A DNA stretch of 56,246 bases from a virus, in IMG/VR virus record IMGVR_UViG_3300015164_000001, positions 1-56,246 of that record; one strand, given 5' to 3'. This document shows positions 46,560 to 54,970 of this stretch, one piece after another. How positions within the stretch are numbered: position 1 is the stretch's first letter; each line of letters begins with the position of its first letter. The notes under the pieces are model-generated. The model was not told the origin of the DNA. It saw only the letters and a program-made list of their open reading frames with translations, and searched no databases. The position numbers and the translations under genes were made by a program.

Positions 46560-47929
46560 CCACCGCGGAAGCCCTGGCCGCGCTCCTGCCTTATGCCACC
46601 CCCGACGAACTGAACGAACTGGACCTGCTTGTTGCCTTGGCCGAGGAGGACCGGCGCCGAGCCGAGTCCGAAGCCCCCGAGCGCGGACGATGGGAACCCC
46701 TGCCCCATCAGATTCCACCCGAAGGCGACTGGCGCTACTGGATGCTCCTCGCCGGCCGTGGCTCGGGCAAAACCGACGCCTGCGCGGCGTACTTCGACGA
46801 CTACCTGAGCACCCACCCCGGCGAGCGCGGGCGCATCATCGCTCCGACGATCGGTGACGCGCGAGAGGCGTGCGTGGAAGGGCCATCGGGCATCCTGGCC
46901 CACAATCGGTCTGTCCAGTTCAATCGGTCATGGGGAGAGCTCACCTGGCCCAACGGTGCCCGGGCCCGGATCTTCGGCGCCTTCACGCCGAACGACGTAG
47001 AGCGTCTGCGCGCTGGCGGCAATGCGAACCTCGACTGGTACGAGGAACTGGCGGCTTGGCGGCAGATGGAGGATGCATGGCGACAAGCCGACCTCGGATT
47101 GCGCCTCGGCTGGCGACCGCATGGGGTCATCTCGACCACGCCCAAGCCGCGCCCGCTCATCCGTCGCCTGGTGGAGCAGTTCGCCAATGGTGATCCCCTG
47201 GTGGCGATCACGAAGGCGGCGACCTACGACAACCCCCATCTGGATGCCTCGGTGCGCGAGCGGTTCCGCCAGCAGTACGAGGGGACGCGCCTCGGGCGCC
47301 AGGAGTTGGACGCCGAGATCCTCGAGGACGTAGAAGGCGCTCTGTGGTCATGGGAGATGCTCGAAAAGCCGGGCGCGCGCATCCTGCCAGGGGAGGCACC
47401 GGGAATGCGGCGGGTGGTCGTGGCCGTCGACCCGTCCTGGGGCACGACGCACGACGAGTGCGGGATCGTCGTCGCGGGTGTGGGCTTCGACGGTCGTGGC
47501 TATGTGCTGGACGACCGCTCAGCGCGCACGACACCATCGGCCTGGGGCGCCATTGTGAAGGACGCTTATCACCATTGGGAGGCCGATCGCATCCTGGCCG
47601 AGGTCAACTTCCAAGCCGAGCAGGTGCGTCTCGTCATGCAAACGACCGACCCCCATCTGCCCTATCAGGAGCTACGGGTGAGCCGCTCCAAGGTGCTCCG
47701 GGCCGAGCCCGTTGTCGCGCTCTACGAGCAAGGGCGCGTGAGTCACGTCGGGCGCTTCGCCGGCCTGGAGCAGCAGATGACGGAATGGGTGCCCGGAGAG
47801 TCCGACATCTCGCCGGACCGCGTCGACGCGCTGGTGTTCGCCCTCTCCGCGCTCATGCTCGACGCAGGTGGGCCGGGCGGATCGGCGGCGGACTATCTCG
47901 CCAACGCGGCTTCGTGGAGGCGGCGCTGA
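46556..47929 (+). CDS. terL: terminase large subunit
   Basis: 457 residues. Walker A LLAGRGSGKT (64-73), Walker B/E in LDWYEELAAW, coupling motif STTPKP, then an RNase H-like nuclease domain with VVAVDPSWG (first Asp), LAEVNFQAEQV and DRVDALVFAL. Packages DNA into the prohead through the portal. GTG overlaps the terS stop. Confidence 0.9.
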   Translation: MTTAEALAALLPYATPDELNELDLLVALAEEDRRRAESEAPERGRWEPLPHQIPPEGDWRYWMLLAGRGSGKTDACAAYFDDYLSTHPGERGRIIAPTIGDAREACVEGPSGILAHNRSVQFNRSWGELTWPNGARARIFGAFTPNDVERLRAGGNANLDWYEELAAWRQMEDAWRQADLGLRLGWRPHGVISTTPKPRPLIRRLVEQFANGDPLVAITKAATYDNPHLDASVRERFRQQYEGTRLGRQELDAEILEDVEGALWSWEMLEKPGARILPGEAPGMRRVVVAVDPSWGTTHDECGIVVAGVGFDGRGYVLDDRSARTTPSAWGAIVKDAYHHWEADRILAEVNFQAEQVRLVMQTTDPHLPYQELRVSRSKVLRAEPVVALYEQGRVSHVGRFAGLEQQMTEWVPGESDISPDRVDALVFALSALMLDAGGPGGSAADYLANAASWRRR

Positions 47930-47936
47930 AGGCGGG

Positions 47937-47942
47937 TAGAGT
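47937..47942 (+). promoter_or_regulatory. -10-like TAGAGT after terL
   Basis: GGGTAGAGT without the GTCCAAC block. Transcript from near 47949 would have a 40-nt leader and a GGAGAAG ribosome site before ATG 47993, so it is a leadered relative of class A. Confidence 0.35.
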
Positions 47943-47992
47943 GAGGCTACGGCTGAAGGTCCGGCCGAGTACCCAACACGAACGGAGAAGTC

Positions 47993-48319
47993 ATGTCCGA
48001 AACACCCCGCTCCATCTCGCCCGCCCTGACGGTGGACGCGCCGAAGTCCCTCGTGGATCACCTAGCCGAGGCCCGCGGTGATCTGAATGTGGCATGGCTC
48101 GCGCTGTCGACGGTGCGCTACATGCTCGATCCTGAGGGCATCCCGGTGGCCGATGGTGTAGTGCCCGATCCCCACACTGTGGCGCAGCTCGCATCCGACA
48201 TTGCCGCGCGATCGCGCGCTTTGGTTGAGCTGGCCTGCACCTGCCGCGGCCTGCTGGGCGAGTTCTACCCCGATGCGGTCCCGCAATCCTCCGAATGGCC
48301 GGACGCGGCGGTAGTCTGA
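47993..48319 (+). CDS. hypothetical protein
   Basis: 108 residues, helical throughout (VDHLAEARGDLNVAWLALST, QLASDIAARSRALVELAC), with CTC near the C-terminus. Good ribosome site. No family recognised. Confidence 0.65.
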   Translation: MSETPRSISPALTVDAPKSLVDHLAEARGDLNVAWLALSTVRYMLDPEGIPVADGVVPDPHTVAQLASDIAARSRALVELACTCRGLLGEFYPDAVPQSSEWPDAAVV

Positions 48320-48335
48320 GGCCACAACGAAATGT

Positions 48336-48366
48336 GCTCCCGCCTCGGGGTGAACCGAGCGGGAGC
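48336..48366 (+). terminator. hairpin before nuclease gene
   Basis: GCTCCCG/CGGGAGC and CTCGG/CCGAG with one bulged C, 12 bp in all. Confidence 0.6.
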
Positions 48367-48388
48367 GTGACCGGAAGGGTTGGTTCCG

Positions 48389-49027
48389 ATGGCTCGAAAG
48401 ACTACCCGTGCAGAATCCGAATTGCGCGATGAGTTGGCGAATATGGCTGACGCCGCTGATTGGACCGTCACCAAGGAATATCGTCTGACTCTTGCTGACA
48501 AGAGGGAATGGGGCCGAGTCGACCTGCTGCTGGAGAGAGACGGGCGAACGGTCGTGGTGGAGTGCAAGCGTGGAATCCATCGTCTGCGCGAACTGCGTCA
48601 AGCGCTGGAGCAAGTATCGGGTTATGGCCGATGGATGCACGCCGACGAGACGTGGTTGATATGCGACGCCACTGGCTTTGCATCCGGGTTCATGTTGGAG
48701 GGGATCTACAACGTCCGACTCGGCACGCCGCGCGACTTCATTGCTTGGACCGGAATGGAATTAGACGCGCCGGCGCCACCTGAGCCAGAGATGATGAAGG
48801 TCTACATCTGGACCATTGCAGCGAATGGTGCCGACTCCTTCGCTATTCGCCGCCTCATGGATACTCTGCATGAAGGGCTGTTGTTCGTCGAGGGGGCTCG
48901 TGAATGGCACCTGGACTACGAGTTGCCATGGGCCTACGAACGCAAACTGAGGCGATGGGGCGCCGTTGTTACAGAGATAGAAGTTGCGCAGGGATCCTAC
49001 GATCCGAATTATCGGATGTGGCCGTGA
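48389..49027 (+). CDS. PD-(D/E)XK-like nuclease
   Basis: 212 residues. The N-terminal domain has WGRVDLLLERDGRTVVVECK, the D...E-x-K core of restriction-type nucleases, followed by RQALEQVSGYGRWM. C-terminal 90 residues (KVYIWTIAANGADSFAIRRL) are of unknown type. GGAAGGG precedes the ATG. May act in DNA repair, recombination or defence. Confidence 0.65.
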   Translation: MARKTTRAESELRDELANMADAADWTVTKEYRLTLADKREWGRVDLLLERDGRTVVVECKRGIHRLRELRQALEQVSGYGRWMHADETWLICDATGFASGFMLEGIYNVRLGTPRDFIAWTGMELDAPAPPEPEMMKVYIWTIAANGADSFAIRRLMDTLHEGLLFVEGAREWHLDYELPWAYERKLRRWGAVVTEIEVAQGSYDPNYRMWP

Positions 49028-49209
49028 CCCGACCATGGAATTGGAAGACACGAGTCATCCATCCCCCCGCCCCGAGGCCCGCGGGCAAGGCCGACTGCCC
49101 CGGCTGCCGCGCGCTGGTCGATGAGATCGGGCGTTATCGCCCAGGCTTCTGTGGGCCAGATTGTGCGGTCAAGGCGGCGCGCGATGCCTGGATCAAGAGC
49201 AGCGGATGA
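49024..49209 (+). CDS. small zinc-finger protein
   Basis: 61 residues. DCPGCRALVDEIG and FCGPDCAVKAARDAW: FLZ/zinc-ribbon-like Cys pairs. GTG overlaps the nuclease stop. Confidence 0.6.
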   Translation: MTRPWNWKTRVIHPPAPRPAGKADCPGCRALVDEIGRYRPGFCGPDCAVKAARDAWIKSSG

Positions 49210-49224
49210 CCGCGACTTCGCCGA

Positions 49225-49241
49225 GTCCAACGCGCTAGAGT
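49225..49241 (+). promoter_or_regulatory. class A promoter box 8
   Basis: AGTCCAACGCGCTAGAGT, 6 nt to ATG 49248. Confidence 0.75.
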
Positions 49242-49247
49242 CGGCGC

Positions 49248-49757
49248 ATGACAACGACCCCCGAACTACGAGAGCAGGCCCGCCAAGCCTCATCGCGTTG
49301 GCTGCGCTCTAGTCCGCCCGAGCCAGCGTGGAAGGCGAAGAACAGCGCTGCACTCGCCGACGAAGCCATCGACGCCATCACGGGACGCATAGCCGACGCC
49401 GCATCGGACGTGTGGCAGCCCGAGGTCGAGCGCCTGCGGGCCGAGAACGAACGGCTCGACGCCGCCATGGCAGATCGACGCTATGCGACCGTCTATGAGC
49501 GCACTGCGTGGATGCATGACACAGGCGAGCACAAGGACAGCGAGTTTCCCTACGGCTATTGCCCACGCTGCGAGGTAGAGCATCCCGAAGGGCTGGTTGC
49601 CCAACTGCGGGCCAGAGCGATCCCCGCCGAGGACGCGGCGCTGGTGGCGAAGCATCTGCGGTTCACCGCTGGTCTGATGGGGCGCAACGTCGAGACTGAG
49701 CGCCGTCGCCTGCTGGCGATTGCCGAGCAACTGACGAAGGGGAGCACCGATGCCTGA
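49248..49757 (+). CDS. mosaic helical protein with zinc site
   Basis: 169 residues, MTTTPELREQARQASSRW. Residues 45-70 (IADAASDVWQPEVERLRAEN) repeat the protein at 43163; residues 125-169 (DAALVAKHLRFTAGLMG) match the start of 50028. YCPRCEVEHPE between them may bind zinc. Class A leaderless start. Confidence 0.65.
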   Translation: MTTTPELREQARQASSRWLRSSPPEPAWKAKNSAALADEAIDAITGRIADAASDVWQPEVERLRAENERLDAAMADRRYATVYERTAWMHDTGEHKDSEFPYGYCPRCEVEHPEGLVAQLRARAIPAEDAALVAKHLRFTAGLMGRNVETERRRLLAIAEQLTKGSTDA

Positions 49758-50031
49758 GCAGCCAACACTCCACGACGCCATCGCCGCAGCACCGTGTATC
49801 CATGCCGCCGTTTATCAAGGCAGTTTCACGCGGCGTGACGGTTCTTATTCAACTGAGTACGAAGACAAAGGCTGTGCAGCCGGTGGTCGCAAGTTGCGCC
49901 AACATCCTGAGTGCGTTACCGCCGCCGTCATCGCTTGGCTGGACGAGCAGAAGTTATGGGATTGCGTCGATCGGAACTGTTCCGGGCGCACCATCGCCAC
50001 CTTGAAGCAACGAGCAGGAGGCGAGTCGTGA
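49750..50031 (+). CDS. hypothetical protein
   Basis: 93 residues. Scattered Cys/His (CIHAAVYQ, GCAAGGRKLRQHPEC) and a helical C-terminus. Overlaps the previous gene. Confidence 0.55.
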   Translation: MPEQPTLHDAIAAAPCIHAAVYQGSFTRRDGSYSTEYEDKGCAAGGRKLRQHPECVTAAVIAWLDEQKLWDCVDRNCSGRTIATLKQRAGGES

Positions 50032-50291
50032 CCAGCGACGACACGGCATTGGTAGCGCGAGCGTTGCGCTTCGCAGCAGGGAACGTGCATTTCGGCTCTT
50101 GGGTTCAAGCTCAGGCAGTGACCGACCTAGCCCGCCAACTGGAATCCGGCGAGGTCGTGCTGATGCGGGCGCTGGACTTTGCGGCGATCCGTGAGGAAGT
50201 CCGTCAAGTGACGAACCGAACATTTCATGCCGAGACAGTTGCTGCTACTTCGAATGTGTGGCAAAAGGCGATCGAGAAGGCGATGCAGTGA
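50028..50291 (+). CDS. helical protein sharing modules with 49248
   Basis: 87 residues. DDTALVARALRFAAGNV resembles the C-terminal module of 49248, and AATSNVWQKAIEKAMQ resembles ASDVWQPEVERL and the end of 40795. GTG overlaps the previous stop. Confidence 0.6.
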   Translation: MTSDDTALVARALRFAAGNVHFGSWVQAQAVTDLARQLESGEVVLMRALDFAAIREEVRQVTNRTFHAETVAATSNVWQKAIEKAMQ

Positions 50292-50512
50292 GCACTGGGG
50301 CCGTAGAGGAGCACGCCCATGCATGGCAGGCGCATGGACTCGTGCGGGAGCGCGCGGAGCAATGCTCGCCCTGCTCAAGGTTGGATGATGTGCTCTATAA
50401 CGCCGTGTTTGCCGTCCAGTCCTGCGCTTGCGGGAAGGTCAAGCGGACCCACGTCGCCAACGAGAATATGCGTCGTCGTGGCGATGATCTACGGAAGGCA
50501 GCGCGGCGATGA
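50288..50512 (+). CDS. zinc-ribbon protein
   Basis: 74 residues. QCSPCSRLDDVLYNAVFAVQ and SCACGKVKRTH: CxxC and CxC pairs about 20 residues apart. GTG overlaps the previous stop. Confidence 0.6.
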   Translation: MSTGAVEEHAHAWQAHGLVRERAEQCSPCSRLDDVLYNAVFAVQSCACGKVKRTHVANENMRRRGDDLRKAARR

Positions 50513-50865
50513 CCGGTTCCGCATTTCTCGTACTCGCGACCATCGCCCTCGCGTCTTATCGCGTGCAGCGCTTCATCACCGCCGACTCCCTGACCGATCC
50601 GCTACGTGCCTGGCTTTGGAACCGCGCGTTCACCGAGGGGGGCTACGACGCGCAGGCCGACCGCATGACGATCGTGAAGCGGTCGCGGGCATGGTGGTAT
50701 CCCTACGAACTGCTGCGGTGCTCCTGGTGCTCCGGCGTGTGGACGAGCGCCGCGGGATTCGCGCTCTGGACCTGGGCGCCGTGGTCGTGGCTCTGGCATC
50801 CTGCCGTGATGATCGCAGCCGTCTCAGGGATTCAAGGATTCATCGGATCGAGAAAGGACGCGTGA
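50509..50865 (+). CDS. DUF1360-family membrane protein
   Basis: 118 residues. ASYRVQRFITADSLTDPLR near the start, then the signature CSWCSGVWTSA and two hydrophobic segments. DUF1360 proteins occur in Gram-positive bacteria and phages; function unknown. Confidence 0.8.
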   Translation: MTGSAFLVLATIALASYRVQRFITADSLTDPLRAWLWNRAFTEGGYDAQADRMTIVKRSRAWWYPYELLRCSWCSGVWTSAAGFALWTWAPWSWLWHPAVMIAAVSGIQGFIGSRKDA

Positions 50866-51479
50866 TGGAAGAGATCGTCGAACGCCTCTGGCGGAAGATT
50901 GCCGCGGCCGGATGGATGATCGACGTGCTGCTGGTCACCGCTACGCCCGAAGAGAATCCAGAGCATTCCGGGATGTTCTGCGTCCGCATCGGCCAGAACC
51001 AGGGCTACGGATGGACGGCTCCGAGGAACGGCCAGAGCATCTATCGCCCGACTCTCGTGGACGCCATGACCGAGGCTGACGGATTCGTGGAGGTATGGCT
51101 GAGGCCGTGGGCGTTCGACACCGATCGCCCCACTGACGCGCGGGACGTGGACATCTTCACCGCGGATGAGGACCAGATCTGGCTGGGCCGGATGTCGTAT
51201 CGCGAAGTCGCCCAGCGTGTGGTGGACGATCACAACGCATCGCTTGAGGGAGGGGACCACCGCGAGCAAGCCGACACCATGGCCGCGCGAGGGTTGCTGT
51301 CGCCTGAGCAGGCAAGCGAAGGGATCACGGCCGAGCGCGTGCAGGTCGGGTGGGTCCGCTTCGACGGCGACGAGTTCCACGACTTCCGCTACTTCAGTCC
51401 CGACGATCGACACCGTTCGGTCATCATCGCCGCGCTGAACGGCCTCCCCGTCTACGTCGACCGAACGGAGGGCATGTGA
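50865..51479 (+). CDS. hypothetical protein
   Basis: 204 residues. Beta-rich first half (WMIDVLLVTATPEENPEHSG), acidic helical linker, and a C-terminal VGWVRFDGDEFHDFRYFSP. AAAGGA precedes the ATG. No family recognised. Confidence 0.65.
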   Translation: MEEIVERLWRKIAAAGWMIDVLLVTATPEENPEHSGMFCVRIGQNQGYGWTAPRNGQSIYRPTLVDAMTEADGFVEVWLRPWAFDTDRPTDARDVDIFTADEDQIWLGRMSYREVAQRVVDDHNASLEGGDHREQADTMAARGLLSPEQASEGITAERVQVGWVRFDGDEFHDFRYFSPDDRHRSVIIAALNGLPVYVDRTEGM

Positions 51480-51646
51480 TGGCAAGGTTCAGGATCACGC
51501 CGCTAGCTGGCGAGCCCTTCGTTGTGGAGGCCGACAGCGCGGGTGAGGCGAGGCGAAAGGGCCATGAGCAGATGCGCGGCGAGAAGCGGAGCGGGACCGT
51601 CATCTGGCGTTGCGACGAACTGACCCGGACAGGAGAATCCGCATGA
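51479..51646 (+). CDS. small hypothetical protein
   Basis: 55 residues. ARFRITPLAGEPFVVEADSA and a basic helix, resembling a small DNA-binding beta-alpha unit. ATG overlaps the previous TGA. Confidence 0.55.
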   Translation: MARFRITPLAGEPFVVEADSAGEARRKGHEQMRGEKRSGTVIWRCDELTRTGESA

Positions 51647-51852
51647 AGCGCGCCGTGCAAGCCGTGACCCTCCTCGCCATCGCGCTCTGGCTGGCCTGCT
51701 TCGCCTCCGCGCAGTTCGCCATATGGAACACCGCGCGGCGCGGGGACTGGACTATCGAGTTCTGGACGTTCGGCGGCTTCGCGGCAGCGTTGTCGTTGCT
51801 CGCGTGGGCCGGCTGGGCGCTGCTTCCGCCTCCGGAGCCGCCCGCGTCCTGA
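51643..51852 (+). CDS. two-span membrane protein
   Basis: 69 residues. Membrane segments at about 5-28 and 42-62, with the loop NTARRGDWTIEF between. AGGAGAA upstream. Function unknown. Confidence 0.55.
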   Translation: MKRAVQAVTLLAIALWLACFASAQFAIWNTARRGDWTIEFWTFGGFAAALSLLAWAGWALLPPPEPPAS

Positions 51853-51872
51853 CCCCTCGGCGCGTCAGGCGT

Positions 51873-51878
51873 TACGCT
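51873..51878 (+). promoter_or_regulatory. class B -10 (TACGCT) before portal
   Basis: CTGACC (51849-51854), 18-bp spacer, TACGCT. The leaderless position 7 nt later is ATC 51886, in frame with the portal. Confidence 0.5.
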
Positions 51879-51927
51879 CGCGCTCATCGCCTACTGGTCC
51901 AAGCCGCGCCCGCGCCCGAACCCCAAC

Positions 51928-53490
51928 GTGCCGCGCGTACTCAACGCGCAACCTCAGGCGCAGACAGCGGCGGTGAGGGTCGCTGGTCAAAAGTGGAGCC
52001 ACGTTGCTGCTCGGACTCATCAGGCGTGGCAGGACCGGGCAGACTTCTTCAGCGACAATCTCGGACTAGTCCGCTTCAGCAATGGGCTCCTGGCCCAGGC
52101 CGGCGCCCGGTGCATCCTCACCGTGGAGAAGCTCGTCGATCCCATCGGCGACATATGGGAGCCGATCGACGAACGGTTGGACCGCGTGCCGGCGGAGGTC
52201 CTGCGTCAATATAAGGGGAAGTACCACGAGACGCCCGGCGACCTCGTGGCCGCGCAGATCTGGCATTACAAGAGCAGAGGTTCGGCGTGGCTCACCGTCG
52301 CGGCCGACCCCGATGGCGGCCTCGACTGGGGCATCCGATCGGATCGAGCGATGGACTTCCGCACCCACGACGTGAGGGTCATGGATCTTCCGGGTGGCTC
52401 GATCGCAGACGGGACCGCCTTTATCCTCCCTCGAGAGCAGGTTGTGCGCCTATGGCAGCCGGACCCGACGTGGCCCCTGTATGCGACGAGCCACATGAAG
52501 GGAGTTATCGCGGACTGTGAGCGGTACTGGGCGCTGGCCCGACGCATCCGCCGCGAGGCCGAATCGGTACTCATGAACGGACTGCTGTTCACGCCGGACT
52601 ACGCGCATCCACCCCGCCGCACCAGCGGTGACCTTTCGCCTGACGATCAGCTTTCCAAGTTCGACGAGGACCTGTACCGCATCGCCGAGATGGCCTGGCA
52701 CGACGACGACTCCGTAGCGGCTATCGCGCCTCTGAGCGTTCACTACGGCTCGCCGAACAACTCGCGCGACCCGATGGCCCCGACCTACGTCTACCCCGGC
52801 CGGGTACTCGATCCCAACGGCATCAAGTACCGCGAGGAGGCGGCGGAGAACATCGCCCGCGGGCTCGACCTGCCGACGCAGTTGGCCATTGGTGGCGCGG
52901 GGATGACCAAGCAGGGGGCGGGCGGGCATTGGGCAAGCTGGCTTCTCGAAGAGAGCTTCGTCAAGACGGCCATCAGCCCGACGATGGACAAGGTGACCCA
53001 CGCCGATCTCACCGCCGCCATGTTCCGCCCGACGCTGCGCAAGCTGGCCGAGCAGGGCGCTTGGAACGGCAACGAGAACCTCTACCGCGTGGGCTATGAC
53101 CCGACGCCGATCATCGTGCATCCCGACCGGGGCGCGACGGCGATCACGATGTACGGCGCCGGGCTCCTGCGGTCGCTGCCTGTCCTCGAGGCCAACGGCT
53201 TCAATCCCTCCGACGCCCCCTCGGCGGAGGAACTGGCCCAGATCATCGAATCACTGCGCGGCATCCACGGTCGCCAGGCGGAGCCGATCACGCTCACTAC
53301 GGGCCCGCTCGGACTGGCCCAGGACCAGGGGATTTCGGGACCGGGCGCGCAAGGGCTGACGGCCGTGGGGCCGAGCAATGTGCGCGAACTGCCGCCGGGC
53401 TCGCCGACCATGGCCGCGCTGTCCTCCGCCTTGACGCCTCACGCGACCGAGGTAGAAGCATGGCTCGACGACGCGTGGGTGCCCGTCTAG
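51928..53490 (+). CDS. portal protein
   Basis: 520 residues by the GTG start; 534 if translation begins at the rare ATC 51886. N-terminal helical stem region, YWALARRIRREAESVLMNGL, RDPMAPTYVYPGRVLDPNG, YREEAAENIARGLDLPTQLA and an HWASWLLEESFVKTAISPTM block. C-terminal Pro/Gly-rich tail. Twelve copies form the DNA entry ring in the prohead. No Shine-Dalgarno is visible at GTG 51928, so the start is uncertain. Confidence 0.8.
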   Translation: MPRVLNAQPQAQTAAVRVAGQKWSHVAARTHQAWQDRADFFSDNLGLVRFSNGLLAQAGARCILTVEKLVDPIGDIWEPIDERLDRVPAEVLRQYKGKYHETPGDLVAAQIWHYKSRGSAWLTVAADPDGGLDWGIRSDRAMDFRTHDVRVMDLPGGSIADGTAFILPREQVVRLWQPDPTWPLYATSHMKGVIADCERYWALARRIRREAESVLMNGLLFTPDYAHPPRRTSGDLSPDDQLSKFDEDLYRIAEMAWHDDDSVAAIAPLSVHYGSPNNSRDPMAPTYVYPGRVLDPNGIKYREEAAENIARGLDLPTQLAIGGAGMTKQGAGGHWASWLLEESFVKTAISPTMDKVTHADLTAAMFRPTLRKLAEQGAWNGNENLYRVGYDPTPIIVHPDRGATAITMYGAGLLRSLPVLEANGFNPSDAPSAEELAQIIESLRGIHGRQAEPITLTTGPLGLAQDQGISGPGAQGLTAVGPSNVRELPPGSPTMAALSSALTPHATEVEAWLDDAWVPV

Positions 53491-53571
53491 GGGCTAGTCT
53501 CTAGAGCGGTCGGCCTGGCGTACGCCCGTCGCATCCATGTCGAGTAGGAAGTCAACGACAAGGAGATAGCG

Positions 53572-53898
53572 ATGATTCGTGCCAAGTTCTTTATCCGAAC
53601 GACTTCGGCCTACGCCGTGGGCAATGGGTCCGTGGAGTTGATACCGGCCACCCGCGGTGCTGAGAACGCGCAATGGGCTGCAGCCACGCCCTCGGGCAAG
53701 ATCGAGATGACGATCAATAACCCTCCGGCTTTCCAGTGGTTCGTGGATCGCCTCGGCCGCGAGGTCTACATCGACATCACCGAGGCCGATGACTTCACCG
53801 ATCCCAAGACGCACGACTTCGTGCTCTTCGAGCAGGAAGGGCACTACAACAGCGGCCGGTGCCTGCACTGTTCGATGGACGAGGCGGCGCACGCGTGA
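53572..53898 (+). CDS. hypothetical beta-rich protein
   Basis: 108 residues. RAKFFIRTTSAYAVGNGSVE and GKIEMTINNPPAFQWFVDRL are mostly strands; CLHCSMDEAAH ends it. AAGGAG upstream. Such proteins are common in actinophages between portal and capsid genes. Confidence 0.65.
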   Translation: MIRAKFFIRTTSAYAVGNGSVELIPATRGAENAQWAAATPSGKIEMTINNPPAFQWFVDRLGREVYIDITEADDFTDPKTHDFVLFEQEGHYNSGRCLHCSMDEAAHA

Positions 53899-54098
53899 CG
53901 GAGGATCGCACGCCGTCGCGCCTGCGGCCACGTCGAGAGCGGGCTGTGGCGAGCGGCTTCAACTGGCTCCCGCCAGAGCAGGTGCCCGGCGCCATCTTGC
54001 CTGCGTCAGTGCAGCGGGAGTTGCAGGAGAAGCTCCGTCGTTTCACCGAGCACAACCAGCGTGCGCGCGTGGAAGGAGCGTCCTATGTCATCTACTGA
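53895..54098 (+). CDS. hypothetical basic protein
   Basis: 67 residues. Basic N-terminus (SRLRPRRERA), helical C-terminus (ELQEKLRRFTEHNQRARVEG). GTG overlaps the previous stop. Confidence 0.5.
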   Translation: MTEDRTPSRLRPRRERAVASGFNWLPPEQVPGAILPASVQRELQEKLRRFTEHNQRARVEGASYVIY

Positions 54099-54372
54099 CC
54101 GAGGATGGGAGTGCCCCGTCTGCCATGCGTGCTACGCGCCACACATCGCACGGTGCGTCGACTGCCCGCCAGCGAAGCCGCTGCGCGAGCGGGTCAGCTA
54201 TCCGGGGATCCGATTCCCCAAGCCGGACGAGACACCGCCAGAAGTGGTACGGAACCTCGTGCTTCAGCAACAGATCAAGCAACGACGGGCAGACATGGGC
54301 TTCCACCAGCGGCTCAACCACCGGATGCACGTCGATAGGTCCGTTCTTGACCGGCTAGCCACACAGGACTGA
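54085..54372 (+). CDS. zinc-ribbon protein
   Basis: 95 residues. WECPVCHACYAPH and RCVDCPPAK form a ribbon; a helical basic C-terminus follows. AAGGAG upstream; overlaps both neighbours. Confidence 0.6.
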   Translation: MSSTDRGWECPVCHACYAPHIARCVDCPPAKPLRERVSYPGIRFPKPDETPPEVVRNLVLQQQIKQRRADMGFHQRLNHRMHVDRSVLDRLATQD

Positions 54373-54581
54373 TGCCCGCGTCGCGCTGGACATGGCGACC
54401 GCGGGCTGAACTGTGGGACGACCGCATCGCTCACATCGAACTCGACGCCGATGCTTTCGACACACCGGACGGTGACAACGACGACGTGGCACGGCTCGTG
54501 CTGACGGCGCCGCGCGATCGCTGTCGCCTGCCGTGCGATTCGCTCAAGGTGCACGAGATAGACCCCGGAGCCCGGCTCTAG
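54372..54581 (+). CDS. small hypothetical acidic protein
   Basis: 69 residues. ELDADAFDTPDGDNDDVARL is acidic; one Cys pair (RCRLPC). ATG overlaps the previous stop. Confidence 0.55.
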   Translation: MPASRWTWRPRAELWDDRIAHIELDADAFDTPDGDNDDVARLVLTAPRDRCRLPCDSLKVHEIDPGARL

Positions 54582-54584
54582 GCG

Positions 54585-54590
54585 TACGCT
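54585..54590 (+). promoter_or_regulatory. class B -10 (TACGCT) before HAD gene
   Basis: TACGCTCGC, 8 nt to ATG 54599, no ribosome site. Confidence 0.5.
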
Positions 54591-54598
54591 CGCAGTCA

Positions 54599-54970
54599 AT
54601 GCCTGAACTGGTCTATGGCTTTGACATCGACGGGACCATTACCGCCGCGCCCGAGGCCATGCGCGAACTGATGGCGGCGCTCATCGAAGCGGGGCACCAT
54701 GTGGCCGTGCTCACCGGCAGCATGGGGCACGTCGGCCCCGACACTGACCACCGGGACAAGCGCACCACGCAGTTAGAGGCGCTGGGCATCCACGGAGGGA
54801 CGCACTACGACTCGCTGTCGTGCTATGGCGATGGACCAGACGCGGTAGCGAAGGAGAAGGCCGCGGAGGCCGGACGAACGGGGATGGCGATGATGTTCGA
54901 GGACTCACTGCAATACGCGCTCCATATCGCCGCGCATTGTCCCGTGATGGTGATGTATCCCCGTGGCTGA
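54599..54970 (+). CDS. HAD-superfamily phosphatase-like protein
   Basis: 123 residues. GFDIDGTIT (D9, D11 nucleophile and acid), LTGSMGH (motif II) and MMFEDSLQYALHIA (motif IV). A compact C0-type HAD, perhaps a nucleotidase. Leaderless start. Overlaps the next gene. Confidence 0.75.
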   Translation: MPELVYGFDIDGTITAAPEAMRELMAALIEAGHHVAVLTGSMGHVGPDTDHRDKRTTQLEALGIHGGTHYDSLSCYGDGPDAVAKEKAAEAGRTGMAMMFEDSLQYALHIAAHCPVMVMYPRG

